A stretch of 64,000 bases of DNA from Streptomyces sp. BK340 (GTDB lineage: Bacteria; Actinomycetota; Actinomycetes; Streptomycetales; Streptomycetaceae): NCBI RefSeq assembly GCF_007827595.1, contig NZ_VISR01000016.1, forward strand, positions 1 to 64,000. Direction: 5' to 3'. Made by a program: the position numbers and the translations under genes. The notes under the pieces were generated by a model. It saw only the letters and a list, made by a program, of their open reading frames with translations. It did not search any database and had not been told where the DNA came from. Below are positions 8,660 to 17,421 of this stretch, piece by piece (within the stretch, counting starts at the first letter, position 1; each line of letters begins with the position of its first letter).

Positions 8660-10633
8660 ATGACGGAGATCGCGGAATCGCCGCGCAGCCCATACAAGGT
8701 GAAGCTGGTACGGGGCCCGTTCGTCCGTCTGGAACCGCACCCGGAGGAGTGTGGGGATGAGGAGGCCTTCCTGGCCTACGCCGAGCGGCTACGTTCGGAG
8801 GGAAAGCGGCTGGCAGCGGACCTGTTCTGCGGAGCTGGCGGTCTGAGTTACGGCCTGGAGTCCGCCGGGTTCCGCGTCGTTCTGTCTGCCGATCATGACC
8901 GTGAGGCCTTGGAGACGCACCGGCACCACTTCGGTGGATTGACCTTGGACTGGGATCTCGGCGATCCGGAGCGGGTCAAGCGTGTTGCCGAGCTAGTGGC
9001 TCAGGCCGGCGTCACCTTGCTCGCCGGGGGGCCGCCATGCCAGCCGTTCTCAAAGGCGGGACGCTACAAGATCCGGCATCGTGTTCGAGAAGGGCAGCGT
9101 GACCCTTACGACGAGCGCCGTGACCTGTGGCGCTCGTTCTTGGAGGTTATCCGTCTCGCGCTACCGCCTGCTGTCGTCATGGAGAACGTGCCGGATATGG
9201 CACTCGACCGTGAGATGTTCATTCTGCGGACGATGGTCCACGAATTGGAGTCCCTCGGGTACGCCGTGGAGGAACGTGTTGTTGATACTTGGCGCTATGG
9301 GGTACCGCAGTTCCGGCAGCGACTGATACTAGTAGCCCTTCGCGAAGGACATCACTTCACGTGGCCTGATGAGACCCCGGACAAGGTCACGGTGTGGAAC
9401 GCCATCGGCGATCTGCCTGAGGTCGAGGGCGGTTGGCGCCCAGAGGGCGGAGCCGAGGGATGGAAGGAGTACGAGGAACCCCTCACGCGCTTCCAGAAGA
9501 AGATGCGCGAACAAGTGCCGAGCACGGACACGGGCAAAGTCTTCGACCACATCACACGACCGGTTCGAAAGGACGACGAGCTCGCTTTCGAGTCCATGTC
9601 AACAAGCACGCGATACTCGGACCTCCCCGACGAGATGAAGCGATATCGGGACGACATCTTCCGGGACAAGTACAAACGCCTCGACGAGAACGGCCTGTCG
9701 CGGACTATCACCGCGCATATCGCCAAGGACGGCTACTGGTACATCCATCCTCGGCAGAACCGAACACTGACAGTGCGAGAAGCGGCCCGCTTGCAGACGT
9801 TTCCGGATAAATTCCGCTTTGCAGGACCCCCCTCGGCTGCATTCCGGCAGGTCGGCAACGCGGTTCCCCCGTTTCTAGGCGAGCACCTCGGCAGTGCGGT
9901 CATGGCCGCCTTGGACGATGCGCGACCTGCCGCTCCTACGACGCAGAAAATCGCAGAGACTTTGGCGAACTGGTTTACAAGCCTGGCGCATCGCAATCTG
10001 CCATGGCTGACAGCATCGTCACGTTGGCAGGTCGTCTCTGCCGAGATCCTGCTGGACAGGATGCCGCCCCAGCAATCTCGCTCCTTGTGGCCGCTGTTGA
10101 AGCGCTGGTCCACACCTGCTGACACGCTTGCCGCGGAGACCGAACTTCGTGAGATTTCCAAGTGGATCAGTCGCGAGCGTCGTGGTGAACAACTTCTCGC
10201 CGTGGCCACCGAGCTCGTCGGAGCTCCTCATGTGCTCTCCGATGACGAGTTGTTGTCCAGTATCGCCGGCATCAGTCAGGTCGTGGCCGACTTGGCTATT
10301 CTCACCGTCCCAGTGAGCGATGACGGCGACCAGGTGGGTGAAGCGGACGATTCCGCGTCGGAAGAGCCAGTTCTCGCCCGTCAGGGGGTCCTTCGTGTTG
10401 CTGCGCGGGTGTCCGGCGAGGACGTCCACCGGCGCAATCAGCTCACCGATGGACGTCTGGCAGTGGCACGTCTGATTGGTTACGGAGCAAATGCTCGCAG
10501 CGCGCATCTGGGGCTGCTCGAGCTCGCCGCCAGCCTGTGCCGGCCCGTCGAACCCTTGTGCACCGAATGTCCGCTACAGAATCTGTGCGTTAGCTCCAAG
10601 GCCGACGAGCAGAGGCAGCAACTGCTCTACTAA
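8660..10633 (+). CDS. C5-cytosine DNA methyltransferase fused to an EndoIII/MutY-like Fe-S domain
   Basis: The N-terminal ~420 residues of this 657-aa protein are a Dcm-type methyltransferase. Motif I is DLFCGAGGLSYGLE (~53), motif IV GGPPCQPFSKAG with the catalytic Cys (~128), motif VI MENVPD (~175), motif VIII YGVPQFRQRLI and motif X GNAVPP. From about residue 434 a HhH-GPD glycosylase-like domain follows: NLPW and SAEILLDRM resemble MutY, and C627-x6-C634-x2-C637-x5-C643 is exactly the endonuclease III [4Fe-4S] spacing. The aligned catalytic Asp of the LDGNVKRV region appears lost (LARQGVLRV here). The methylase probably protects self DNA from the upstream nuclease. A good GGAGG site precedes ATG 8660. 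Confidence 0.9.
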   Translation: MTEIAESPRSPYKVKLVRGPFVRLEPHPEECGDEEAFLAYAERLRSEGKRLAADLFCGAGGLSYGLESAGFRVVLSADHDREALETHRHHFGGLTLDWDLGDPERVKRVAELVAQAGVTLLAGGPPCQPFSKAGRYKIRHRVREGQRDPYDERRDLWRSFLEVIRLALPPAVVMENVPDMALDREMFILRTMVHELESLGYAVEERVVDTWRYGVPQFRQRLILVALREGHHFTWPDETPDKVTVWNAIGDLPEVEGGWRPEGGAEGWKEYEEPLTRFQKKMREQVPSTDTGKVFDHITRPVRKDDELAFESMSTSTRYSDLPDEMKRYRDDIFRDKYKRLDENGLSRTITAHIAKDGYWYIHPRQNRTLTVREAARLQTFPDKFRFAGPPSAAFRQVGNAVPPFLGEHLGSAVMAALDDARPAAPTTQKIAETLANWFTSLAHRNLPWLTASSRWQVVSAEILLDRMPPQQSRSLWPLLKRWSTPADTLAAETELREISKWISRERRGEQLLAVATELVGAPHVLSDDELLSSIAGISQVVADLAILTVPVSDDGDQVGEADDSASEEPVLARQGVLRVAARVSGEDVHRRNQLTDGRLAVARLIGYGANARSAHLGLLELAASLCRPVEPLCTECPLQNLCVSSKADEQRQQLLY

Positions 10634-10647
10634 GAGCGACAGGTGGC

Positions 10648-11967
10648 TCAGGTAATCAGCCCCAAGCCTTGGGCCACCGCAGGGGCCTCTGCCTCAAGAA
10701 CAGCCACGATGCGCAGCAAAGCCGCGTACTCTCCTGCTTGCATCGAAGCGGCCCGCAGCGCTAGCCCCGCATCCTTCATCGCGGCCGCTTCCGGCGATTC
10801 GGGACCACGCCATATCGCCTGACGAGGCACACGGAAACCTGGCGTTCCCAAGTCCGCGCCTCGAGCCGTCTTGCGGTATGCCTCATCCGCTCGGCTGCAC
10901 AACTCGTTAATCGGCCGCTCCAGCATCTGGCGCAGGTGAACTGGGACTGTCACGCGAACCTTGGCGACATTGATATTGAAGACACCGTCCAGGTCGGTGT
11001 CGAAGTCCAATGAGGCACGGGCCAGCTTGGTGTGTTCGTCAATACCGCGAATCCCGTTCCACCCTCCCCATTGCACAAGGCGATCCGCCCGATAGATATA
11101 CAAACCCTGTTGGCGGTTCCACTTCAACGGACCCGACAGCAGCTCAAATTGCTCCAGCGAGCTGAATTGCTCCTTGGCGGGCAGAACGTACCGATTCATC
11201 CGCACAGCCCCACTGATATTCCCAACGGTTATTTCGAACCGCTGGCTGGGAAGCTCCTTCCGTGACGGCTCGTGAGGAGCAAAAGGATTCCACGGCGCAA
11301 TCTTCTCACCATTCATGGTGATGACGAGTCGACGCCCGCCGGTTGTACCCTCAAGGAATCGGTGGAATACCATACCGAGATGAGCAGCCGTACGCTTGGC
11401 CAGCATGTCCAGCCTGCGACGCGCCCAACCGCCCTCGGGCCGACTTTCCGGTAGAACCCGGTCGAGCTTATCCCAGATAACGACAGTGCCAGTTCCCTCG
11501 GTGAGATACGTAAGGGCACGCTGAGGGAGGCCTTCGCGCCCAGGCTTCAGCACCAGCCACTGATCGGCCTCCGCGACCACGTCAAGATCGAGGGTGCGGA
11601 CGTACAGACGGGGCAGCTTGACCGACCTTCGTGTGGCAACAGTGACAGCGCGACACTGTGACAGTGAAGCCGTTTTCAATCCCAGCCCGTAGCGCCCAAG
11701 TTCCCCTTGTTCGTAGTCCCGCCTACTGCCAAACCGGAGTGCTTCCGTCAAAGCACTTTCACTCATGCCAGCGCCGTCGTCAGCAATCAGAACGTATGAC
11801 TCCGGGCCATCGAACTCTATGAAGACGTCCACATGCTCAGCACCTGCGGAAACACTGTTGTCGACGAGGTCTGCAACGGCTGCAGGAAAGTCGTACCCAA
11901 TGTCCCTCAACGACTCGGTGAGGCGAGCGGCAGAGGGGGTGATGCTCTCAAACTTCGGTGGAGTCAT
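10648..11967 (-). CDS. Second MORC-like GHKL ATPase
   Basis: This 439-aa paralogue of the ATPase at 721-2193 is transcribed toward the methyltransferase, leaving a 14-base convergent gap. It has N-box ADLVDNSVSAGAE at residues 32-44, G1 loop DDGAGMSE at 63-70 and G2 loop LGRYGLGLKTASLSQC at 90-105. The N-terminal 110 residues and the S5-like middle closely follow the first copy, but it is shorter at the C-terminus. It may partner the HNH gene on the other side, supply a second ATPase to the Z1 complex, or remain from another system. No nuclease motif is visible in it. Confidence 0.83.
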   Translation of the reverse strand: MTPPKFESITPSAARLTESLRDIGYDFPAAVADLVDNSVSAGAEHVDVFIEFDGPESYVLIADDGAGMSESALTEALRFGSRRDYEQGELGRYGLGLKTASLSQCRAVTVATRRSVKLPRLYVRTLDLDVVAEADQWLVLKPGREGLPQRALTYLTEGTGTVVIWDKLDRVLPESRPEGGWARRRLDMLAKRTAAHLGMVFHRFLEGTTGGRRLVITMNGEKIAPWNPFAPHEPSRKELPSQRFEITVGNISGAVRMNRYVLPAKEQFSSLEQFELLSGPLKWNRQQGLYIYRADRLVQWGGWNGIRGIDEHTKLARASLDFDTDLDGVFNINVAKVRVTVPVHLRQMLERPINELCSRADEAYRKTARGADLGTPGFRVPRQAIWRGPESPEAAAMKDAGLALRAASMQAGEYAALLRIVAVLEAEAPAVAQGLGLIT

Positions 11968-12618
11968 AGATCAGGTGCCTCCGAGACGTCGACGCGGCTC
12001 TCCAGGATCCCACACACCACCATCAGGCGTGCCGTGGACGTAGGTTACGAGGGCCTTGCCCCAGTTGTGCCAGCAGCGGACACCGCTGCCGGCTGCTGGC
12101 TGCCAGCTGCCGGAGGAAGGATTCCCTTGGCCGCGGCGAAGGCGAGCATGTTCGCCTTCCACTTCAGGTGCACCACACTGGACGCCAAACATCGCGTGGA
12201 CCTCAGGTCCACCTGTGCAGGAGCCATCGTCTGCAACTGGTGGTTCCACTTATCCACAAGGTCGCTCAGCCCACTGCACCTTGGCCGCCAGATACCAGCC
12301 CTCCTTGCTGACGAGCCGCGGCAAGAGCGGCGTGCAGCGCATACATGCCAAACCCGGGGGGCGGACGACGGGCTCCCTATCCAGGGCCTCACGAGGCGCC
12401 GCCTGCAAGCCAGGCCGATAGCCTATAAGCCTCGGTCGTGTTCCCGTACGTAGGTGTATGAACCTGGAGCACGATCTTACGTTCTTGTCTGTCCACGCCG
12501 CAGCCGCACGGGCCTTGACGCTGTGCGGTGGCGACGCGGACTCGGGCAACACAGGCCTCCAGACGCGCATCTCTGTTAACGCTGACTCAAGTGCCGCACG
12601 CACTCGTATCCTCCAAGT
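11968..12618. other. Divergent intergenic region with a 7-bp-arm palindrome
   Basis: This 651-base region separates the divergent ATPase and HNH genes and must carry both promoters. It contains the perfect palindrome TGGACCT-C-AGGTCCA at 12197-12211, which could be an operator. No credible gene is seen; the short open frames lack homology or ribosome-binding sites. Confidence 0.35.
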
Positions 12619-13602
12619 GTGGACCGCTCAGAGATCACGCCAGCAGACGTCAGCGCCCGGGCCTGGTCGTTCCTACTTACGGACGTCACTGAGCGTCAGT
12701 TCCGGGGAAACGCCGGCTATGAGGACGTGGCGGAGGAGTCATACAGCTATGACTCGACCGTCGGTAACCATCGCCGAGTGCGGGCTGGCGACTTGGTCGT
12801 GGTGCGCAGTCGTAGTGAGGCCTTGGGTGTCGGCTACATAGAGCAGTTGGACGTATTGACGGGCCAGAAAAAGGAACGGCGTCGCTGTCCGTATTGTCGG
12901 AGCACCAATTTCAAGGAACGCACCACCCAGGAAGTGCGGTACTGGTGCAGCCCTTGCCAGAAGGCCTTTCCGGCACCGATACTGGAGGTGATTTCGGTCA
13001 TAGCGTATCGGGCTCATTACGGCGGCACCTGGCAACCGCTCGAAGGGTGTCTCAGCAAGGCGGATCTCGCCGAGATCACGCTAAGCAAATCGGACCAACA
13101 ATCCATTAAGGCGATGGACCTAGCCCGCACACTTGCCGCAGTTGCGGCTCGTGGCATCCGCATGCCTCACGAAGGCGTAGCAAGTCGCTCGAGGTTCCAA
13201 CGCCCCTCCGTGCTGATGGGAGGGCGACGGCGTACGATCGCGGCGGCACGGCGAGGTCAGGATGCCTTCCGCAAGGCCCTTGTACGCGAATACGGCATGT
13301 TTTGTGCCGTGACAGGACCGACGCCAGCTGAAGCGCTCGAGGCGGCCCACCTTCGACCGTTCGCTGTCACTGAGCAACACCACGTCGAGGAAGGGCTGTT
13401 GTTGCGTGCAGATATTCACCGTTTGTTTGATTCTGGGCTATTGGCCATTGGGCCCAATCTGCTCGTCTCTATAGCCCCTAGCCTTCTGGGGTACACGGGG
13501 TACCGTGCGCTGCATGGTACCCCGTTGCGTATACCAAAAGACGCGCCACTAAATCGTCGCGTCATAGAGGAGCACTATACAGCGACGACGGAAACGTGGT
13601 AG
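12619..13602 (+). CDS. HNH endonuclease with N-terminal PUA/EVE-like module and zinc ribbon
   Basis: This 327-aa protein has three visible parts. Residues 1-85 (ITPADVSARAWSFLLTDVTE to YIEQLD) contain the strand pattern VRAGDLVVVRS, resembling PUA/EVE-type nucleic-acid-reading folds; this assignment is tentative. Residues 90-120 form a zinc ribbon with CPYC and CSPC pairs. The C-terminus is an HNH_2-type nuclease: CAVTG, EAAHLRPF, then a later H and N, with GLLLRADIHRLFD matching the family. Fusions of modified-base readers with HNH nucleases are known in modification-dependent restriction (McrA-like), which is the inferred role. Start GTG 12619 has no clear Shine-Dalgarno, so the message may be leaderless. 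Confidence 0.75.
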   Translation: MDRSEITPADVSARAWSFLLTDVTERQFRGNAGYEDVAEESYSYDSTVGNHRRVRAGDLVVVRSRSEALGVGYIEQLDVLTGQKKERRRCPYCRSTNFKERTTQEVRYWCSPCQKAFPAPILEVISVIAYRAHYGGTWQPLEGCLSKADLAEITLSKSDQQSIKAMDLARTLAAVAARGIRMPHEGVASRSRFQRPSVLMGGRRRTIAAARRGQDAFRKALVREYGMFCAVTGPTPAEALEAAHLRPFAVTEQHHVEEGLLLRADIHRLFDSGLLAIGPNLLVSIAPSLLGYTGYRALHGTPLRIPKDAPLNRRVIEEHYTATTETW

Positions 13603-13632
13603 CTAGCCGACAGGAACCCATTGTCGGCTAGC
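13602..13632. terminator. Bidirectional hairpin between convergent genes
   Basis: A perfect 11-bp stem, GCTAGCCGACA paired with TGTCGGCTAGC, encloses a nine-base loop. It begins at the HNH stop codon and sits between the convergent HNH and RAMA-CBS-HEPN genes, so it probably terminates transcription from both sides. Confidence 0.7.
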
Positions 13633-13685
13633 GAATCAAGTGGGGCCTGCATACTGGTGATGCGGAACCGGTGGCCCATTAAATG

Positions 13686-15080
13686 TCAACGCGCAGAATC
13701 TACGCATTCTCGGACTAGGTTAATTGCGTAGCGGATCTTCTGCACCGCGTGGTCGGGAAGGGGGTCCGGGTTGAAGTGCATGAGGTCATTGCGTATCTCT
13801 CGGATCTCGTCAAGGCGATCAGTAAAGATCTTTCGGTCCAACGGCCAACCGAGCAAATCCCACGCCTTAGGGTTCCTCAGTACCCACAGGTAGTCACCGA
13901 AGGACAGATCGTCGACGCAACCGATACCGCGTGAGTTATCGGCATCGCACCACTCGATGACGCGCTCCAACTCGAAGCTGTCTGCAATGACCTGACGGAG
14001 ACGCTGATCGAGCTCGCCCACGAGGAAGAAGGGTGTAGCCATGCTGCCGTAGGCCCCGGCTACGTCACTTGCCGTGACGATGCCCGCGATCTTGTTCGTC
14101 TCGTCCTTGACGAGCACGAACTCGGACTCCTCCAGGAGGGGAAGAATGTCAATCAGGTCGAGGGAGTAGGACACAACAGGTGCATCAACGACCGCATCGG
14201 CAAGCTTCGCGTCGGGGCTGACATGCCGCGTCTTGGCGATCGACTTCCAAGTGACAGCACCTCGGAGTTTGCGAGGACCTTCCAGGATCGGGATTTGCGA
14301 GAAGTCGTCGATGGCCATCATTGTGATTGCCTGCTCGAAGGTGGCTGACGGAGGCAACGAACTGACGCCAGCGAGGGCAGAGGGAAGACTACCGACAGGG
14401 AGTCCGACTTCGGGACGCTCATCCTCTGACCCAGCGGTATCCACGACCGAGGCGACGGTATCCGACTCGTCGACCGTGGGCACGTCATTGTTCGGCGGGA
14501 CGATGAGATGAATGGTAGCGTCAATGGGCACCTTGTCGAAGGCGGGCGAGGTGAGCAGGCTGTGATTATCCAACTCGGCGCGGATCTGCTGAGTAATCCA
14601 GCTCCCGCGCCGCTGTGCGCCCCACCAACCCAGCAGATCACTTACAGTCAAGGATTCCGGATTTCCCGCCTCAGCTTGTTCCCTTGCGTCCTTGAGGCGC
14701 TGGTGACGCGTCCTCACCATGGTCTTCGCATCATCATCTTGCGGCTCCTGAGAGGAGCCTTCCGCGGCTGCATCGAGAAAACGCTGCCGCAGCTGATCCA
14801 GCGTTTGCCCATCGGAGAGTGCCCAGGCATGCCATCCGTCGAAGGAGCCCGTGCTCACAGCAGCAGATGCGGCGCGTGAGGGCGACCGGAACTCTCGGCC
14901 GTCCAGTAGCTTAATCCAACCGCGATTGGTAACTAGCCCGCTGTAGGACTTGCCGATTCGCGGCCGCTCAAAAGTTAGTGGCTCTCCTTCCCGAAGCAGT
15001 CCCGCATGCAGGAGGTCAGCGACAGTAACCCGCCGGCCATCGAGCTGATAGGTGGTGCGAGTAGGGGCCGACTCGGTCAC
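13686..15080 (-). CDS. RAMA-CBS-HEPN-like three-domain protein
   Basis: From GTG 15080 this is 464 aa; GTG 15113 would add 11 residues but has no ribosome-binding site, whereas GAGAAGAGG precedes 15080. Residues ~8-85 (VADLLHAGLLREGEPLTF, then a YSGLV/GWIKLLDGREF core) resemble the RAMA domain associated with restriction systems and DNA methylases. Residues ~235-360 form a CBS pair, seen in SQIPILEG and IAGIVTASDVAGAYG. The last ~100 residues look HEPN/Swt1-like and contain RNDLMH, an R-x4-H motif of HEPN ribonucleases. A reading is a DNA or nucleotide sensor coupled to an RNase effector. It lies downstream of drmB on the same strand. Confidence 0.65.
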   Translation of the reverse strand: MTESAPTRTTYQLDGRRVTVADLLHAGLLREGEPLTFERPRIGKSYSGLVTNRGWIKLLDGREFRSPSRAASAAVSTGSFDGWHAWALSDGQTLDQLRQRFLDAAAEGSSQEPQDDDAKTMVRTRHQRLKDAREQAEAGNPESLTVSDLLGWWGAQRRGSWITQQIRAELDNHSLLTSPAFDKVPIDATIHLIVPPNNDVPTVDESDTVASVVDTAGSEDERPEVGLPVGSLPSALAGVSSLPPSATFEQAITMMAIDDFSQIPILEGPRKLRGAVTWKSIAKTRHVSPDAKLADAVVDAPVVSYSLDLIDILPLLEESEFVLVKDETNKIAGIVTASDVAGAYGSMATPFFLVGELDQRLRQVIADSFELERVIEWCDADNSRGIGCVDDLSFGDYLWVLRNPKAWDLLGWPLDRKIFTDRLDEIREIRNDLMHFNPDPLPDHAVQKIRYAINLVRECVDSAR

Positions 15081-15618
15081 TTTGCCTCTTCTCGTAGCTG
15101 GATGGTGAGACACTGCGGTCTCGGCATCAGACTAGGGTCCATGTATGCCGAACGTAGGGCTTGTGAGTACTTTGTGACTGAAGGTGTGCCGAGTCGTTCC
15201 TGTTGACTCAGCCAGCCCGACGCAGAGCCCCGGGGGCAGAATCGGTGCAGCTACTTTGGCGTACGGTTGCGAGTCGCATCCCTCGCGCGCGGCGGTGCTC
15301 CTCTCAGGAGCGGTGGGGTACAGCAAGCACACACGACGCTGGCCGGATCTGTGGACTATTCGTGGACAAGCGCGCCGCTAGCAGCGAGTTAAGAACACTG
15401 TGACCCGCGCTCGCGTCTGAGACGGAAGCCCTCTCCGGAACTGTCGCAGCAGTGCAGGGCAGTAGATCGAACCCGTCGGCCGGCGAAACCGCGTGTCTGC
15501 CGTGGACAGGCTGATCAGCACCTCGAGGTCCGGAGCGGCGGGGACAGATCCCGCCTGACGGTGACCGAAGATCGCTGTTTTGCGGCCCCACAGCATGCGC
15601 TACGGGGCCGCAGGATAG
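15081..15618. other. Spacer between RAMA-CBS-HEPN and drmB
   Basis: This 538-base spacer between two minus-strand genes shows no convincing coding sequence or strong hairpin. It is too long for translational coupling, so the downstream gene probably has its own promoter here. Confidence 0.4.
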
Positions 15619-17421
15619 TCACCTGGGCCGTCGGACCTCCGTCAGAACGTCGTCCAGCAGTCCTCTCACGTCGCTTCCGCCCAGGACCAACTGTCGATCC
15701 AGCAGCCGGTTTCCGGTCTCGCAGGAAGTCTCACTCACCAAGGAGCACCCGTGGCAGGCCGAGAGGTTCAGCTGTGAGGCTCCCTGACGGTCGCTTTCGA
15801 TGCAGACCGGGTCGTTGGAGCAGAAGTCCGCGTCGTCCAGAGCTGCCACCAGGAGTGGGATCAGCTTCTTGGGATCCCCGAGCCTAACGAGACCTCCGAG
15901 AGTGCCCTGGGCGTCTCCTGCCGCGGTATAGATCAGGATCCCGGCGGTCTTGTCCGTGCGGTCGGAGTTCGCGTAGATCCTTTCCTGCAGCGAGGCAGAC
16001 GCGTAGCCGCTGGCGAACGCCAGTCGCCGGATGAGCAGGTGGGCCAGCGTGTGCAGGGCGATGTACCTGGGTTCCGGCACATCGAGGCGGCCGGCCCAAG
16101 GAGAGTCGGCCCTCCGCGTCTTGAGGATGCCGGCGCGTGCCTGCACCTCCGGCTGTGCCTCCCATGCGGCGAGCTTCGCCTCGTCGAACCGCAGGAAGAT
16201 TCCTTCCCCGAACAGTTCGATCGCCGGGTAGGTGGGCCGATAAGACTTGTCAGCCCCCAGATCGGCGTTGATCAGTGCCGCTTCCGCGTCATGGCGTCGG
16301 AACCCCCGCAGGGCACGGACCTCCCGTACCCGGCGTACCTGTCCGATGCCGCTGATCTTGGCGAGCAGGCTCTGCGGTCCCGCGAGCCCTTCGAGGCTTC
16401 TCCCGTCGACGACGAAGTCGCTTCCCGTGCGGTCGCGCCCTTCGTCGAGTTTCTTCAGGAACGCCGCCCACTCACCGTCCTTCAGGTCCAGCAGCAGCTC
16501 ACTCGCGGGGTTTTCCTCCCCCGCCGCGACACCGAGAACGGTTTCCGCCGTCACTCCGATATCGTCGGCGATCAGCTGCGCCAACACTTCCGACTGGGGC
16601 CCGCCGTTGTCAGTCACGACTTTCCCGAAGAGCATGTGACCACGGATCTTGTCGGCCGTCTCCGCGGACTGCGGGCGTTCCTCCGGGATGTCGAGAGCCG
16701 AGATTCTCTCGACGATGTAGTTGCCCGTGGCACCACGCTGCACCGCAACCAGCTCGTACGGGCAAGGATTCTTGACGGAGGCCTCCGGCTCCCAGGGCTG
16801 CCGTCCCGCGCAACGAATCCCGTCGCGGTGCAGGGCCCCCTTCGTCACAAGTTCAGCGAGACTGCGCTCATTCCCGCACCCGTGGCACTTCACCACCAGG
16901 GCCGCGAGGCCTTCGCCACGAGTGGCCAGCTTGCGGAACCTGAGCGCCTTGTAGTCACGGCAGAAGCGGACCGCTTCATTCAGGCTCGCCGCGCGCCCAC
17001 GATGTGCCCACTGGAACCAGTTGATGTCCTGTATGTGGCTGCCTTTTTCGCAGACGGCAACATATCGCATCGGTACGAGCGCGCCGCCGCAGTCGCAGGT
17101 GTTGCTCCACTTGCCCTTTTTCCTACCGGTCAGCTTCGAGAGCTTGTCGCAGCGTTCGCAGAACCGCCAAGCGGGAAAGCGCCAGTACGGCAGCGCAGGG
17201 GTTTCCTTTGCGGCCCGGCCCGCGTGCGCCGGCGGTTGTCTCAAGACACCGGCACCGAGGCGGGCCATCAGACGCTCACAGCTGATCTCATGGGCGAACT
17301 TCTTGTCCCACCAGGACGTGTCCGGCGCCATGAGCGACTCGCCTCGCACGTCGACGATCGCTCCCACACCGAACGGTGAGATCGTCTCGGAGAGGCGCAG
17401 GTCATGCCTGATCTTCTCCAT
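15619..17421 (-). CDS. drmB: DUF1998 protein, DrmB-like
   Basis: This 600-aa protein has the length and layout of DrmB. The N-terminal half has paired cysteines (FCERCDKL, then NTCDCGGALVPM, KCHGCG) typical of zinc-binding sites. The C-terminal DUF1998 region has YIALHTLAHLLIRRLAFASG and cysteines CSNDPVC, SACHGCSLV and ETSCETGN. DrmB is a required DISARM component that partners the DrmA helicase in loading on and blocking incoming DNA. ATG 17421 overlaps the drmA stop by 20 bases, so the pair is coupled. It is the last gene of the four-gene minus-strand operon. Confidence 0.88.
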   Translation of the reverse strand: MEKIRHDLRLSETISPFGVGAIVDVRGESLMAPDTSWWDKKFAHEISCERLMARLGAGVLRQPPAHAGRAAKETPALPYWRFPAWRFCERCDKLSKLTGRKKGKWSNTCDCGGALVPMRYVAVCEKGSHIQDINWFQWAHRGRAASLNEAVRFCRDYKALRFRKLATRGEGLAALVVKCHGCGNERSLAELVTKGALHRDGIRCAGRQPWEPEASVKNPCPYELVAVQRGATGNYIVERISALDIPEERPQSAETADKIRGHMLFGKVVTDNGGPQSEVLAQLIADDIGVTAETVLGVAAGEENPASELLLDLKDGEWAAFLKKLDEGRDRTGSDFVVDGRSLEGLAGPQSLLAKISGIGQVRRVREVRALRGFRRHDAEAALINADLGADKSYRPTYPAIELFGEGIFLRFDEAKLAAWEAQPEVQARAGILKTRRADSPWAGRLDVPEPRYIALHTLAHLLIRRLAFASGYASASLQERIYANSDRTDKTAGILIYTAAGDAQGTLGGLVRLGDPKKLIPLLVAALDDADFCSNDPVCIESDRQGASQLNLSACHGCSLVSETSCETGNRLLDRQLVLGGSDVRGLLDDVLTEVRRPR

